DNA of 64,000 nt. It comes from Klebsiella sp. WP3-W18-ESBL-02. GTDB lineage: Bacteria > Pseudomonadota > Gammaproteobacteria > Enterobacterales > Enterobacteriaceae. The position numbers and the translations under genes are program-made. Of this stretch, positions 7,217-15,951 are shown one piece after another. A model generated the notes under the pieces. That model saw nothing but the letters and a program-made list of their open reading frames with translations. It did no database searches and was not told the DNA's origin. Position 1 is the first letter of the stretch; the number at the start of each line of letters is the position of its first letter. The stretch is taken from assembly GCF_014168815.1 (NCBI RefSeq), contig NZ_AP021972.1, forward strand, positions 3,224,001-3,288,000, in the 5' to 3' direction.

Positions 7217-7675
7217 ATGGAACTGACCACTCGCACCTTACCGGCGCGTAAACACATTGCGCTGGTTGCGCACGACCACTGCAAAGATATGCTGATGAAA
7301 TGGGTGCAGCGCCACCAGGCATGCCTTGCGCAGCATACGCTGTCGGCGACCGGCACCACCGGCAACCTGGTGCAGCGCGCAACCGGCCTGGAAGTTAAAG
7401 CGATGCTCAGCGGCCCGATGGGCGGCGATCAGCAGGTGGGCGCGCTCATTTCAGAAGGCAAAATCGATGTGCTGATTTTCTTCTGGGACCCGCTCAACGC
7501 CGTGCCGCACGATCCGGACGTTAAGGCTCTGCTGCGCCTCGCGACCGTGTGGAACATCCCGGTCGCGACCAATGCTGCTACCGCGGACTTTATCATTCAG
7601 TCACCCAACTTTGCCGAGCCGGTAGATATCCTCATTCCAGACTACCCACGCTATCTGGCCGAACGTCTCAAATAA
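7217..7675 (+). CDS. mgsA: Methylglyoxal synthase MgsA
   Basis: A protein of 152 residues, same as E. coli. It converts dihydroxyacetone phosphate to methylglyoxal plus phosphate, a bypass of lower glycolysis under sugar-phosphate stress. Family blocks are ARKHIALVAHDHCKDML, LSATGTTGNLVQ, LSGPMGGDQQVGALI with the catalytic Asp, FFWDPLNAVPHDPDVKALLR and the phosphate-binding NAATADF. The open frame extends upstream to 7013, inside yccU, but the family start is MELTTRTLPARK at 7217. It is convergent with helD; only a weak hairpin (about 7685-7709) lies between. Confidence 0.97.
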   Translation: MELTTRTLPARKHIALVAHDHCKDMLMKWVQRHQACLAQHTLSATGTTGNLVQRATGLEVKAMLSGPMGGDQQVGALISEGKIDVLIFFWDPLNAVPHDPDVKALLRLATVWNIPVATNAATADFIIQSPNFAEPVDILIPDYPRYLAERLK

Positions 7676-7712
7676 GCCAGGCTGCGCCCGGAGCAAAAAC
7701 TTCGGGCGTCAT

Positions 7713-9767
7713 TCAGGGTTTGCGTGCCACTGGCACCGACAGCTGCTTCAGTATCTCAACAAACGGAGACGGCTGCGCCTTGTTAAACAACAGCCAGACG
7801 CGCAACCGCGCGCGGGTCATGGCCACGTACAGCAAACGCCGCTCTTCCGCGTCGGGAAAATCCTCCGGCTCCGGCAACAGGGCCTGCTCCATAATCGACT
7901 CCCGCACGGGAGCGGGAAAACCGTCGAAGCCCTCTTGCAGCCCCAGCACAATGACATAGTCAGCCTGCTGCCCCTTACTGGCGTGCACGGTCATAAAATC
8001 AATATTCAGCTTCGGCCAGCGGGTAGCGGCTTTTTCCAGCGCGGCAGGCTTAAGATGATGATAACGGGCCAGCACCAGAATACGCTGGTCTGGCGTGGCG
8101 TAGCCGCTGAGCTTATCAAACAGCGCATCGAGCTTATCGTCTTCCAGCAGCGTAACGGCGTGCTTATCGCCAACGGTCAGGCTGTTCAGCGGTTTACTCA
8201 GTTGATGTGGGTTCTGCTGAATGAAGCGGTTGGCAATTTCACCAATGCGGCTGTTAAAACGGTAAGTCGTATCCAGCGCGCAGTTATCGCCCTCGCCAAA
8301 ATAGTGGCTAAAAGCCGTAGTCAGCGACAGCTGCGCGCCGCTGAAGCGATAAATTGCCTGCCAGTCGTCGCCAACGGCGAACAGCGATGTTTGCGAATTC
8401 TGTTTACGCAGCGCCGCCAGCAGCGCGGCGCGCTGTGGTGAGATATCCTGGAATTCATCAACCAGAATATGCTTCCACGGGCTCACAAAACGGCCCTTAT
8501 CGAGAATAATAATAGCCTGGTGAATTAAACCGGAAAAATCGACGGCGTTCTCGTCTTTCAGCGCGGCTTTCCACGCTTTCAGCAGCGGTGCCATTAGCTT
8601 TATCCGTTTACCAAAGCACTCTCGCACGGCTTCCGGCGCACCAGCGATCATATCCGCCTGCGAACCGCCGTGCATTCGCATCAGGCTCACCCAGCGGTCG
8701 AGGCGGCTGCCCATCCGTTTTACGATTTTGTCATCTTCCCAGAAGCTGTCTTCGCCGACCTCCCAGCCCAGTTCGTCCTGTAGCCACTGCCGCCAACCTT
8801 TCGCCTGCGCTTTTTTCTCGCGGCACTGCTGCTGCCAGCAATCGGTAAACAGCTTATAACGTGCGGCAGCATCGTTTTCCAGTTGACTGACGACAGGCAC
8901 TTTTTTACTGCCCTGCTGGATAATCGACAGCGCCAGCGCGTGGAAGGTGCGTGCGGTAATGGCATCCGTATTCAGGCGTGATTGTAGACGCTCGTCCATC
9001 TCTTCAGCCGCCTTGCGGCCAAAGGCTAACAGCAGAATCTGTTCCGCTGAGGCCTCCTGGCGCTCAAGCAGCCAGCCGGCACGCGCCACCAGCACCGACG
9101 TTTTACCGCTGCCGGCCCCGGCCAGTACCAGCAGTGAACGCTCACCGTTCACCACCGCGCGAGCCTGTGACGGGTTCAGCGGTGAAGATTCAATGCGAGC
9201 AAAAAAGTCGCCGTACTGTGTCAGCATGGCGTCGGTATAGCGTTGATTATGCTGCACGCGACCGCTTTCTTTATCCGCCAGCCAAGCCTGGCACTGCCGC
9301 CAGGCCTCTCGGCAGTTATCAAATTCTGCCAACCGCGTGGTTGGCAAGGGCAGGCCTTCGAGCGCGTTAACGATCTGCTGCCGGATAGTCTGCGCCTGCT
9401 GGCGGGTAAGCCAGCGCGTCTGCTCGCGGCTACCGGTAATAATTGCCAGCTGCGCCTCGAGCAGCCCAGCGGCGATATCGCTCATCTCTGCGCTCCACTG
9501 CTGCCACAGCGCCGTCAAGTGGCGGTGAAAACGCTGGGTTTCACCCCATTCCGTACCGTGCAGGCGCACAACTTTGTCCTCGGGCAGAACAAACTCCAGC
9601 TCCCCCCACACCAAACCACGCTTGCAGTTGATGGCCAGTAACTGATTAAAAGGGATGAGATATTCATGCTGAGGGCCGGACACCCTGACGCCCGCATTGA
9701 GGATCTCAACCCGGTCGTAAGGATGCTGCGCCATGCGCTTGCCCAGCGTCGTTGCTTTTAATTCCAT
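7713..9767 (-). CDS. helD: DNA helicase IV HelD
   Basis: A UvrD/Rep superfamily 1 helicase of 684 residues, the E. coli HelD length. An N-terminal domain of about 190 residues precedes the motor. Motif I (Walker A) reads LAGAGSGKTSVLVARAGWL, motif II ILVDEFQDISPQRAALL, motif III GDDWQAIYRFSGAQ, motif IV region YRFNSRIGEIANRFI, and motifs V/VI DFMTVHASKGQQADYVIVLG and RRLLYVAMTRARLRVWLL. It unwinds DNA 3' to 5' and takes part in recombination and repair. The start is MELKATTLGKRMAQHP. Upstream, about 120 bases separate it from divergent yccF. Confidence 0.96.
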   Translation of the reverse strand: MELKATTLGKRMAQHPYDRVEILNAGVRVSGPQHEYLIPFNQLLAINCKRGLVWGELEFVLPEDKVVRLHGTEWGETQRFHRHLTALWQQWSAEMSDIAAGLLEAQLAIITGSREQTRWLTRQQAQTIRQQIVNALEGLPLPTTRLAEFDNCREAWRQCQAWLADKESGRVQHNQRYTDAMLTQYGDFFARIESSPLNPSQARAVVNGERSLLVLAGAGSGKTSVLVARAGWLLERQEASAEQILLLAFGRKAAEEMDERLQSRLNTDAITARTFHALALSIIQQGSKKVPVVSQLENDAAARYKLFTDCWQQQCREKKAQAKGWRQWLQDELGWEVGEDSFWEDDKIVKRMGSRLDRWVSLMRMHGGSQADMIAGAPEAVRECFGKRIKLMAPLLKAWKAALKDENAVDFSGLIHQAIIILDKGRFVSPWKHILVDEFQDISPQRAALLAALRKQNSQTSLFAVGDDWQAIYRFSGAQLSLTTAFSHYFGEGDNCALDTTYRFNSRIGEIANRFIQQNPHQLSKPLNSLTVGDKHAVTLLEDDKLDALFDKLSGYATPDQRILVLARYHHLKPAALEKAATRWPKLNIDFMTVHASKGQQADYVIVLGLQEGFDGFPAPVRESIMEQALLPEPEDFPDAEERRLLYVAMTRARLRVWLLFNKAQPSPFVEILKQLSVPVARKP

Positions 9768-9889
9768 GTCGTGCTGAATCCTGACTTTTTCGATATCTCA
9801 CAGTGTAACCGCCAGAGAATAGGTGCTCCAGCCTAAAAAAACGTTACAATCAACAGGACTTATTATTCACAGCGCTGCACTGAGGATTT

Positions 9890-10336
9890 ATGCGTACTGT
9901 TCTGAATATTTTGAATTTTGTGCTGGGTGGTTTTTTGACAACGTTGGGCTGGCTGCTGGCAACGCTGGTCAGCATCGTGCTGATTATTACGCTGCCGCTC
10001 ACGCGGTCCTGCTGGGAAATCACCAAATTATCGCTGCTGCCTTACGGTAATGAAGCGGTACACGTTGACGAACTGGAGCCCGGCGCGAAAAGCGGCGTCA
10101 TGAACGCTGGCGGCACCTTGCTCAACATTCTGTGGTTCGTGCTGTTCGGCTGGTGGCTGTGCCTGACGCACATTATGGCCGGGATCGCCCAATGCATCAC
10201 CATTATTGGTATTCCTGTCGGCATTGCGAATTTTAAAATTGCCGCTATTGCTTTGTGGCCCGTAGGACGCCGGGTTGTGCCTGTCGAAGTTGCACGCGCG
10301 GCGCGTGAAGCGAACGCCCGCCGCCGTTTCCAGTAA
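9890..10336 (+). CDS. yccF: Inner-membrane protein YccF
   Basis: A protein of 148 residues with two YccF domains, each with hydrophobic segments: VLGGFLTTLGWLLATLVSIVLIITLPLTRSCWEI and the repeat-like LLNILWFVLFGWWLC...GIAQCITIIGIPVGIANFKI. Both carry a G-I-P/T-L-P type turn and a polar stretch after it. Function unknown. It is followed 18 bases later by yccS in the same direction, so the two are probably one operon, as in E. coli. Confidence 0.93.
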   Translation: MRTVLNILNFVLGGFLTTLGWLLATLVSIVLIITLPLTRSCWEITKLSLLPYGNEAVHVDELEPGAKSGVMNAGGTLLNILWFVLFGWWLCLTHIMAGIAQCITIIGIPVGIANFKIAAIALWPVGRRVVPVEVARAAREANARRRFQ

Positions 10337-10354
10337 TCAGGACGATTAATTGCT

Positions 10355-12481
10355 ATGCTAAGCCCGCTGCTTCGCCGCTATACATGGAACAGTACCTGGC
10401 TATATAACGCCAGGATATTTATTGCGTTAATTGGCACAACCGCTCTGCCCTGGTGGCTGGGCGACGCAAAGTTGACCATTCCGCTCACCCTGGGGGTGGT
10501 TGCTGCTGCGCTAACGGACCTCGACGATCGTTTGGCCGGGCGGCTGCGTAACCTGGTCATTACCCTCATCTGCTTTTTTATCGCCTCGGCGTCGGTAGAA
10601 CTGCTGTTTCCCTGGCCGTGGTTATTTGCGGTAGGACTGACCCTTTCCACTATCGGTTTTATTTTGCTCGGCGGCCTTGGGCAGCGCTATGCGACTATCG
10701 CCTTCGGCGCGCTGCTGATTGCCATTTATACGATGCTCGGCGTATCGCTGTACGCCCAATGGTATCAGCAGCCGCTGCTGCTGATTGCGGGAGCCGTTTG
10801 GTATAACGTGCTGACCTTAACCGGGCACCTGATTTTCCCAATTCGCCCGCTGCAGGATAACCTCGCGCGCAGCTACGAACAGCTCGCCCGCTACCTCGAA
10901 CTGAAATCGCGTCTGTTCGATCCCGATCTCGACGATGACAACCAGGCGCCGTTATATGAACTGGCGCTGGCGAACGGGCAACTGATGGCGACGCTGAACC
11001 AGACTAAAACATCGTTACTGACACGCCTGCGTGGAGACCGCGGCCAGCGCAGCACGCGCCGGACGCTGCACTACTATTTCGTGGCTCAGGATATCCACGA
11101 ACGCGCCAGTTCGTCGCATATCCAGTACCAGGCGCTGCGCGATCAGTTTCGCTACAGCGACGTCATGTTCCGCTTCCAGCGCCTACTCTCAATGCAGTCT
11201 ATCGCCTGTCAGGATCTGGCGAAGGCCATCCTGCTGCGCACGCCGTATCAACACGATGCTCGCTTTGAACGCGCGTTTACCCATCTGGATGCCGCGCTCG
11301 ATCGTATTCGCGCTGGCGGCACCGCGCCGGAACAAATGAAAGCGCTGGGTTTTCTGCTCAATAACCTGCGGGCAATTGATGCCCAGCTCGCCACCATCGA
11401 GTCAGAACAGCTCCAGTCGCAAACGCGAAGCGAAACGGAAAACCTCCTCGCCGACGACAGCCTGCACGGCTTCGCCGATATCCGTTCGCGGCTGAGCCGC
11501 AACATGTCACCGGAGTCAGCGCTGTTCCGCCACGCCGTTCGCATGTCTGTGGTGCTGTGCGTGGGCTATGCCTTTATTCAGTTCACCGGTCTACAGCATG
11601 GCTACTGGATCCTACTGACCAGCCTGTTTGTTTGCCAGCCCAACTATAACGCCACCCGTCACCGCCTTGCGCTGCGTATTATCGGCACGCTGGTTGGCGT
11701 TGCGCTGGGTCTGCCCATACTCTGGCTGGTACCATCACTGGAAGGTCAGTTGATTCTGATCGTCGTAACCGGCGTGCTGTTTTTCGCTTTTCGCAACGTA
11801 CAGTACGCGCATGCCACCATGTTTATTACTCTACTGGTGCTACTGTGCTTTAACCTGCTCGGCGAAGGATTTGAAGTGGCGCTACCGCGCGTCGTAGATA
11901 CCCTGATTGGCTGTGGTATTGCGTGGCTGGCGGTAAGCTTTATCTGGCCGGACTGGAAGTTCCGTAACCTGCCGCGCGTGCTGGAACGCGCCGTGGATGC
12001 CAACTGTCGCTACCTGGACGCCATTCTTGAACAGTACCACCAGGGGCGCGATAACCGTCTGGCCTATCGTATTGCGCGCCGCGATGCGCATAATCGGGAT
12101 GCCGAGCTGGCGTCAGTGGTGTCGAATATGTCGACGGAACCGAAAGTAACGGCGGAAATGCGGGAAACGGCGTTTCGACTTCTCTGCCTTAACCACACTT
12201 TAACCAGCTATATCTCTGCGCTGGGTGCCCATCGAGAGAAACTCACCACACCGGAAATCCTGGCGCTTCTCGACGATGCGGTCTGCTATGTCGATGATGC
12301 CCTGCACCATCAGCCTTCCGATGAGGAGCGGGTTCAACGTGCGCTTAGCGAGCTCGCGGCGAGGATCCAGCATCTCGATCCTCGTCCGGACAGCAAAGAA
12401 CCATTGGTCCTGCAACAAATTGGGTTGATGATTTCACTTCTGCCTGAAATTTGCCGTCTGCAAAAGCAGGTTATGATGTAA
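10355..12481 (+). CDS. yccS: FUSC-family inner-membrane protein YccS
   Basis: A protein of 708 residues with two hydrophobic blocks, about residues 15-155 and 395-525, each of several transmembrane helices, separated and followed by large soluble parts. This arrangement is typical of the FUSC/YccS/YhfK family, related to aromatic acid exporter AaeB. Landmarks are LLTSLFVCQPNYNATRHRLALRIIGTLVGV and the C-terminal LPEICRLQKQ. Its substrate is unknown. Its stop codon directly abuts the stop of sxy on the other strand (12479-12481 and 12482-12484). Length is close to the E. coli protein (slightly over 700). Confidence 0.93.
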   Translation: MLSPLLRRYTWNSTWLYNARIFIALIGTTALPWWLGDAKLTIPLTLGVVAAALTDLDDRLAGRLRNLVITLICFFIASASVELLFPWPWLFAVGLTLSTIGFILLGGLGQRYATIAFGALLIAIYTMLGVSLYAQWYQQPLLLIAGAVWYNVLTLTGHLIFPIRPLQDNLARSYEQLARYLELKSRLFDPDLDDDNQAPLYELALANGQLMATLNQTKTSLLTRLRGDRGQRSTRRTLHYYFVAQDIHERASSSHIQYQALRDQFRYSDVMFRFQRLLSMQSIACQDLAKAILLRTPYQHDARFERAFTHLDAALDRIRAGGTAPEQMKALGFLLNNLRAIDAQLATIESEQLQSQTRSETENLLADDSLHGFADIRSRLSRNMSPESALFRHAVRMSVVLCVGYAFIQFTGLQHGYWILLTSLFVCQPNYNATRHRLALRIIGTLVGVALGLPILWLVPSLEGQLILIVVTGVLFFAFRNVQYAHATMFITLLVLLCFNLLGEGFEVALPRVVDTLIGCGIAWLAVSFIWPDWKFRNLPRVLERAVDANCRYLDAILEQYHQGRDNRLAYRIARRDAHNRDAELASVVSNMSTEPKVTAEMRETAFRLLCLNHTLTSYISALGAHREKLTTPEILALLDDAVCYVDDALHHQPSDEERVQRALSELAARIQHLDPRPDSKEPLVLQQIGLMISLLPEICRLQKQVMM

Positions 12482-13087
12482 TCACCGTCGTTGGGTGTAG
12501 TTCTGCACCCATATTTCCAGCTCCTGGCGCGTTTGCGCCGGGAGCGCGGCAGAATGTACTCCGATGATTGCCCCCTCTAGCGAATACAGCACGCTAACGT
12601 TCAGCTGTTTACGTATCTGCCGCAAACGCATCCACGCCGTTTTCGCGCCCATCTGCCGCAGCGTACGCACATCTTTGATTCCAGCCTCGAGCAACAGCAG
12701 TTCCAGATGAAAAGAAAGATTGGGAAGATCCCTGAGCCTGCGGCACCGTCGTCGTCGCTTTTCATTTTGCGCATCTTCCAGGGAACATTGGCCAAGCTGC
12801 ACTAAGGCAGATTTATTCGACCAAAGCCGTTCGTCGACGCGAAAATAGTTGAGCTGCTGTTCATGCCCGCGTTTGCGTACCGTCAGCAGAGGCGGCGAGT
12901 ACTGACTCTGATAAGCAGCGTTTTTTTCACACGCCCTCAGATACAGTTCCCCTTCTGCAACCATGGCAAAAACGGTATTGTCGACCGCAAGGCTGTAGCC
13001 GCCGAACAGCGCCCGAGACTGCACTTTGCCCAATCCAGAAAAATATTCCATGGATTGGTAAATCCTTTTATACGAGATTATCTTCAT
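12482..13087 (-). CDS. sxy: Competence coactivator Sxy (TfoX)
   Basis: A protein of 201 residues with the TfoX N-terminal domain (RIYQSMEYFSGLGKVQSRALFGGYSLAVDNTVFAMV...GELYLRA) and the TfoX C-terminal domain (LPNLSFHLELLLLEAGIKDVRTLRQMGAKTAWMRLR...SLEGAIIGVHSAALP). Sxy makes CRP act at CRP-S promoters of competence genes for DNA uptake. A basic segment KRRRRCRRLRDL joins the two domains. The gene is divergent from sulA, with about 220 bases between them including the LexA box. comEC, a downstream partner of competence, is also in this window. Confidence 0.95.
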   Translation of the reverse strand: MKIISYKRIYQSMEYFSGLGKVQSRALFGGYSLAVDNTVFAMVAEGELYLRACEKNAAYQSQYSPPLLTVRKRGHEQQLNYFRVDERLWSNKSALVQLGQCSLEDAQNEKRRRRCRRLRDLPNLSFHLELLLLEAGIKDVRTLRQMGAKTAWMRLRQIRKQLNVSVLYSLEGAIIGVHSAALPAQTRQELEIWVQNYTQRR

Positions 13088-13264
13088 GATTAATCCTTAA
13101 TAATCATGCACATGAATACATCAGATTTGTTAATCGATCAGATAATAAGCAACATAGGGAAGTTCCGCCGGTACGGCAAGGTGTATTTGTAGTCACGGGT
13201 GTTTCTTATGCAATTTTGCGAGTTGGTTTCAGAAAATGAGGTTGATCTTTAGTCTTCAGGGTAG

Positions 13265-13284
13265 TACTGTATATTCATACAGTA
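13265..13284 (+). promoter_or_regulatory. LexA (SOS) box of sulA
   Basis: TACTGTATATTCATACAGTA is a near-perfect SOS box with both CTGT and ACAG halves at the right distance. It ends 21 bases before the sulA start, so LexA bound here would cover the promoter start point. Confidence 0.95.
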
Positions 13285-13305
13285 ACCCACAGGGCTGGAT
13301 TAACT

Positions 13306-13815
13306 ATGTATACTTCTGGTGTCGTAAATCGTTCTTCTGTCGCTGCCGTCACTACGGCCTCCCATACGCTGACTTCCGTCAATAGCGCGCATACCGCGTT
13401 AATTAGTGAAGTGCAATATCGTGAGGATCAGCCAATGATGGCACAGCTGCTGCTCTTGCCATTATTACAGCAGTTGGGCCAGCAGTCGCGCTGGCAGCTC
13501 TGGCTCACACCACAGCAGAAACTGAGCCGCCAGTGGGTACAAGCTTCCGGCTTACCGTTGACCAAGGTCATGCAGCTTCGCCAGATGTCATCTTGCGACA
13601 TGCTTGATTCAATGATCCGCGCGTCGCGTACCGGTAACTATAGCGTGGTTATTGGCTGGTTGACGGACGAGTTGTCCGCTGAGGAACATGCACGTTTACA
13701 GAGTGCAGCGGAGAAAGGTAACGCGATGGTGTTCATTATGCGACCAGTTCGGTCTGCGTTACACCCAACAGGACAATACAATGGGATAAAAATTCACTCA
13801 AATTTGTTCCATTGA
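13306..13815 (+). CDS. sulA: SOS cell-division inhibitor SulA
   Basis: A protein of 169 residues, the E. coli length. SulA binds FtsZ monomers after DNA damage and is then destroyed by Lon. The N-terminal 50 residues differ much from E. coli, while the core (YREDQPMMAQLLLLPLLQQLGQQSRWQLWLTPQQKLSRQWVQ) and the Lon-recognised C-terminus ending KIHSNLFH are conserved. The start at 13306 follows the LexA box directly. ompA follows in the same direction but has its own promoter and a 133-base leader. Confidence 0.96.
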   Translation: MYTSGVVNRSSVAAVTTASHTLTSVNSAHTALISEVQYREDQPMMAQLLLLPLLQQLGQQSRWQLWLTPQQKLSRQWVQASGLPLTKVMQLRQMSSCDMLDSMIRASRTGNYSVVIGWLTDELSAEEHARLQSAAEKGNAMVFIMRPVRSALHPTGQYNGIKIHSNLFH

Positions 13816-14001
13816 GCCAAATTAGGAATTTTCCTGGGAATTTTTTTGCATTTTTTTTATGTCGCCGTTTTTCTGGGCATTTTCAGGCAGAATGCCGGTC
13901 TGATGCGGTTTCCCGCCGTTAATATCGATTATTTTTTCGACGCATTTGTTAAATATTGCGTATACAACTCTTTTTTTTTCATAAGCCTGACGGAGTTCAC
14001 A

Positions 14002-14170
14002 CTTGTAAGTTTCCGGCGACGTTGTAGACTTTACATCGCCAGGGGTGCTCAGCTTAACACCGCAGATATCTGCTGAGTATTTAACTAAGCCCCGCCCCCG
14101 GTGGAAGGATTTAACCGTGAGTCTATTTAGAACTTCATGGCAAATTTTGGATGATAACGAGGCGCAAAAA
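14002..14170 (+). promoter_or_regulatory. ompA promoter and long structured leader
   Basis: TTGTAA (14003-14008) and TAGACT (14025-14030) match the known ompA promoter, with transcription expected near 14038. The resulting leader is about 133 bases, as in E. coli, where its 5' hairpin stabilises the mRNA and its ribosome site is the target of the small RNA MicA. The segment GGATGATAACGAGGCGCAAAAA before the ATG is unchanged, while the hairpin region has diverged in sequence. Confidence 0.8.
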
Positions 14171-15226
14171 ATGAAAAAGACAGCTATCGCGATTGCAGTG
14201 GCACTGGCAGGCTTCGCTTCTGTAGCGCAGGCCGCTCCGCAAGACAACACCTGGTATGCTGGTGGTAAACTGGGTTGGTCCCAGTTCCATGACACCGGTT
14301 GGTACCAGAGTGACCTGAACAACAACGGTTCCACCCACGAGAGCCAGCTGGGCGCAGGCGCGTTCGGTGGTTACCAGGTTAACCCGTACGTTGGTTTCGA
14401 AATGGGTTACGACTGGCTGGGCCGTATGGAATACACCGGCAGCCAGACCAATGGCGCTCTGAAAGCTCAAGGCGTTCAGCTGACTGCTAAACTGGGCTAC
14501 CCAATCACTGACGACCTGGACATCTACACCCGTCTGGGCGGTATGGTATGGCGTGCTGACTCCAGCAACAACATCGCTGGCGACCATCACGACACCGGCG
14601 TTTCCCCAGTATTCGCTGGCGGCGTTGAGTGGGCTGTTACTCGTGACATCGCTACCCGTCTGGAATACCAGTGGGTTAACAACATCGGCGACGCAAACAC
14701 CGTCGGCGTACGTCCTGACAACGGCATGCTGAGCGTAGGTGTTTCCTACCGCTTCGGCCAGCAGGATGCAGCAGCTCCGGTAGTTGCTCCGGCTCCGGCT
14801 CCGGCTCCAGAAGTACAGACCAAACACTTCACTCTGAAGTCTGACGTTCTGTTCAACTTCAACAAAGCAACCCTGAAACCGGAAGGTAAACAGGCTCTGG
14901 ATCAGATGTACTCCCAGCTGAGCAACCTGGATCCGAAAGACGGTTCCGTTGTTGTTCTGGGCTTCACTGACCGCATCGGTTCTGACGCTTACAACCAGGG
15001 TCTGTCCGAGAAACGTGCTCAGTCCGTCGTTGATTACCTGGTATCTAAAGGTATCCCGTCTGACAAAATCTCTGCACGTGGCATGGGCAAATCTAACCCG
15101 GTTACTGGCAACACCTGTGACGGCGTAAAAGCGAAAGCTGCGCTGATCGACTGCCTGGCTCCGGATCGTCGCGTAGAGATCGAAGTTAAAGGCATCAAAG
15201 ACGTTGTAACTCAGCCGCAGGCTTAA
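14171..15226 (+). CDS. ompA: Outer-membrane protein A
   Basis: A protein of 351 residues. A 21-residue signal peptide ends in SVAQA; an eight-strand barrel starts APQDNTWYAGGKLGW; a Pro-Ala hinge (APVVAPAPAPAPE) is followed by the periplasmic peptidoglycan-binding OmpA domain with LGFTDRIGSDAYNQGLSEKR and the disulfide cysteines in NTCDGVKAKAALIDCLAP. It anchors the outer membrane to the cell wall and is a phage and colicin receptor. It is about five residues longer than the E. coli protein, mainly in outer loops. Codon use is strongly biased, as expected of a very abundant protein. The upstream in-frame ATG at 14045 lies in the leader and is not the start. Confidence 0.98.
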   Translation: MKKTAIAIAVALAGFASVAQAAPQDNTWYAGGKLGWSQFHDTGWYQSDLNNNGSTHESQLGAGAFGGYQVNPYVGFEMGYDWLGRMEYTGSQTNGALKAQGVQLTAKLGYPITDDLDIYTRLGGMVWRADSSNNIAGDHHDTGVSPVFAGGVEWAVTRDIATRLEYQWVNNIGDANTVGVRPDNGMLSVGVSYRFGQQDAAAPVVAPAPAPAPEVQTKHFTLKSDVLFNFNKATLKPEGKQALDQMYSQLSNLDPKDGSVVVLGFTDRIGSDAYNQGLSEKRAQSVVDYLVSKGIPSDKISARGMGKSNPVTGNTCDGVKAKAALIDCLAPDRRVEIEVKGIKDVVTQPQA

Positions 15227-15239
15227 GTTATCGTCTAAT

Positions 15240-15268
15240 AAAAAACCCCGCGCTGCGGGGTTTTTTTT
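15240..15268 (+). terminator. Terminator of ompA
   Basis: AAAAAACCCCGC and GCGGGGTTTTTTTT form a 12-base stem with a short loop and a T-run, 13 bases after the stop. The A-run lets it also end matP transcription from the other side. Confidence 0.93.
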
Positions 15269-15311
15269 GGCCTTTTCTCGGCCTGCTTTGCAGAACGACG
15301 AGCAAAATAGC

Positions 15312-15767
15312 CTATTTATCTTTGCCCAGCATAGCCTCAAGGTCCTGCTTCAGGCTGGACATTTTACTGGCGTATTTCTCTTTATTTTCCGCATCTTCAA
15401 TCAGCTGAACGATAGTTTCAGAGAGCGTAATACCGCGACGCTGCGCCAGCCCGGCCAGACGTTGCCAGACCACAAATTCCAGATCGATAGATTTCTTGCG
15501 GGTATGCTGATGCTCGGCGTTGAAATGGCGCTTACGGCGCGCACGAATAGTTTGCTTCATCCGATTAACGAGCTGCGGATTGATATGCTGAGCAATCCAG
15601 CCATTGACCTGCACCGGCTCGTTTTCCAGCTTCAGCAAAACATCGACGGCCTCTTGCGCGGCGCTGGCTTCAATATAGCGGGTGATGGGCTCGCCTTCCC
15701 GGTGCTTTTTCACCAGGTATTTCCACTTCCAGCCGCTTTCAAGATTTTCCAGTTGTTGATATTTCAT
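15312..15767 (-). CDS. matP: Ter macrodomain organiser MatP
   Basis: A protein of 151 residues with the N-terminal four-helix bundle (MKYQQLENLESGWKWKYLVKKHREGEPITRYIE), a ribbon-helix-helix DNA-binding part (KKSIDLEFVVWQRLAGLAQRRGITLSETIVQLIEDAE), and a C-terminal coiled coil (KYASKMSSLKQDLEAML). MatP binds matS sites in the terminus region, bridges them, and excludes MukBEF (also encoded in this window). I looked for GTGACRNYGTCAC matS sites here by eye and found none. It is convergent with ompA and divergent from ycbZ. Confidence 0.96.
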   Translation of the reverse strand: MKYQQLENLESGWKWKYLVKKHREGEPITRYIEASAAQEAVDVLLKLENEPVQVNGWIAQHINPQLVNRMKQTIRARRKRHFNAEHQHTRKKSIDLEFVVWQRLAGLAQRRGITLSETIVQLIEDAENKEKYASKMSSLKQDLEAMLGKDK

Positions 15768-15951
15768 TGCGATCTCAGTGTGACCGTGTAACTCTTTTCA
15801 GGATAACAGTTTTTTCTCAATGTGCTGAGAAGAAATCTGCAACTGTGATACGGATAAAAACCGTGGTACAAGATACTTCCCTATTCTCCGTGAGCTTCCC
15901 GACGGCATCGGGTATAATCACGCACTTTACATCTGACTAAAAATAGCGACA

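Noticed and set aside
14135..15340. Minus-strand open frame of 401 codons across ompA
   Set aside because: Antisense to OmpA with strong codon bias; crosses the ompA terminator.
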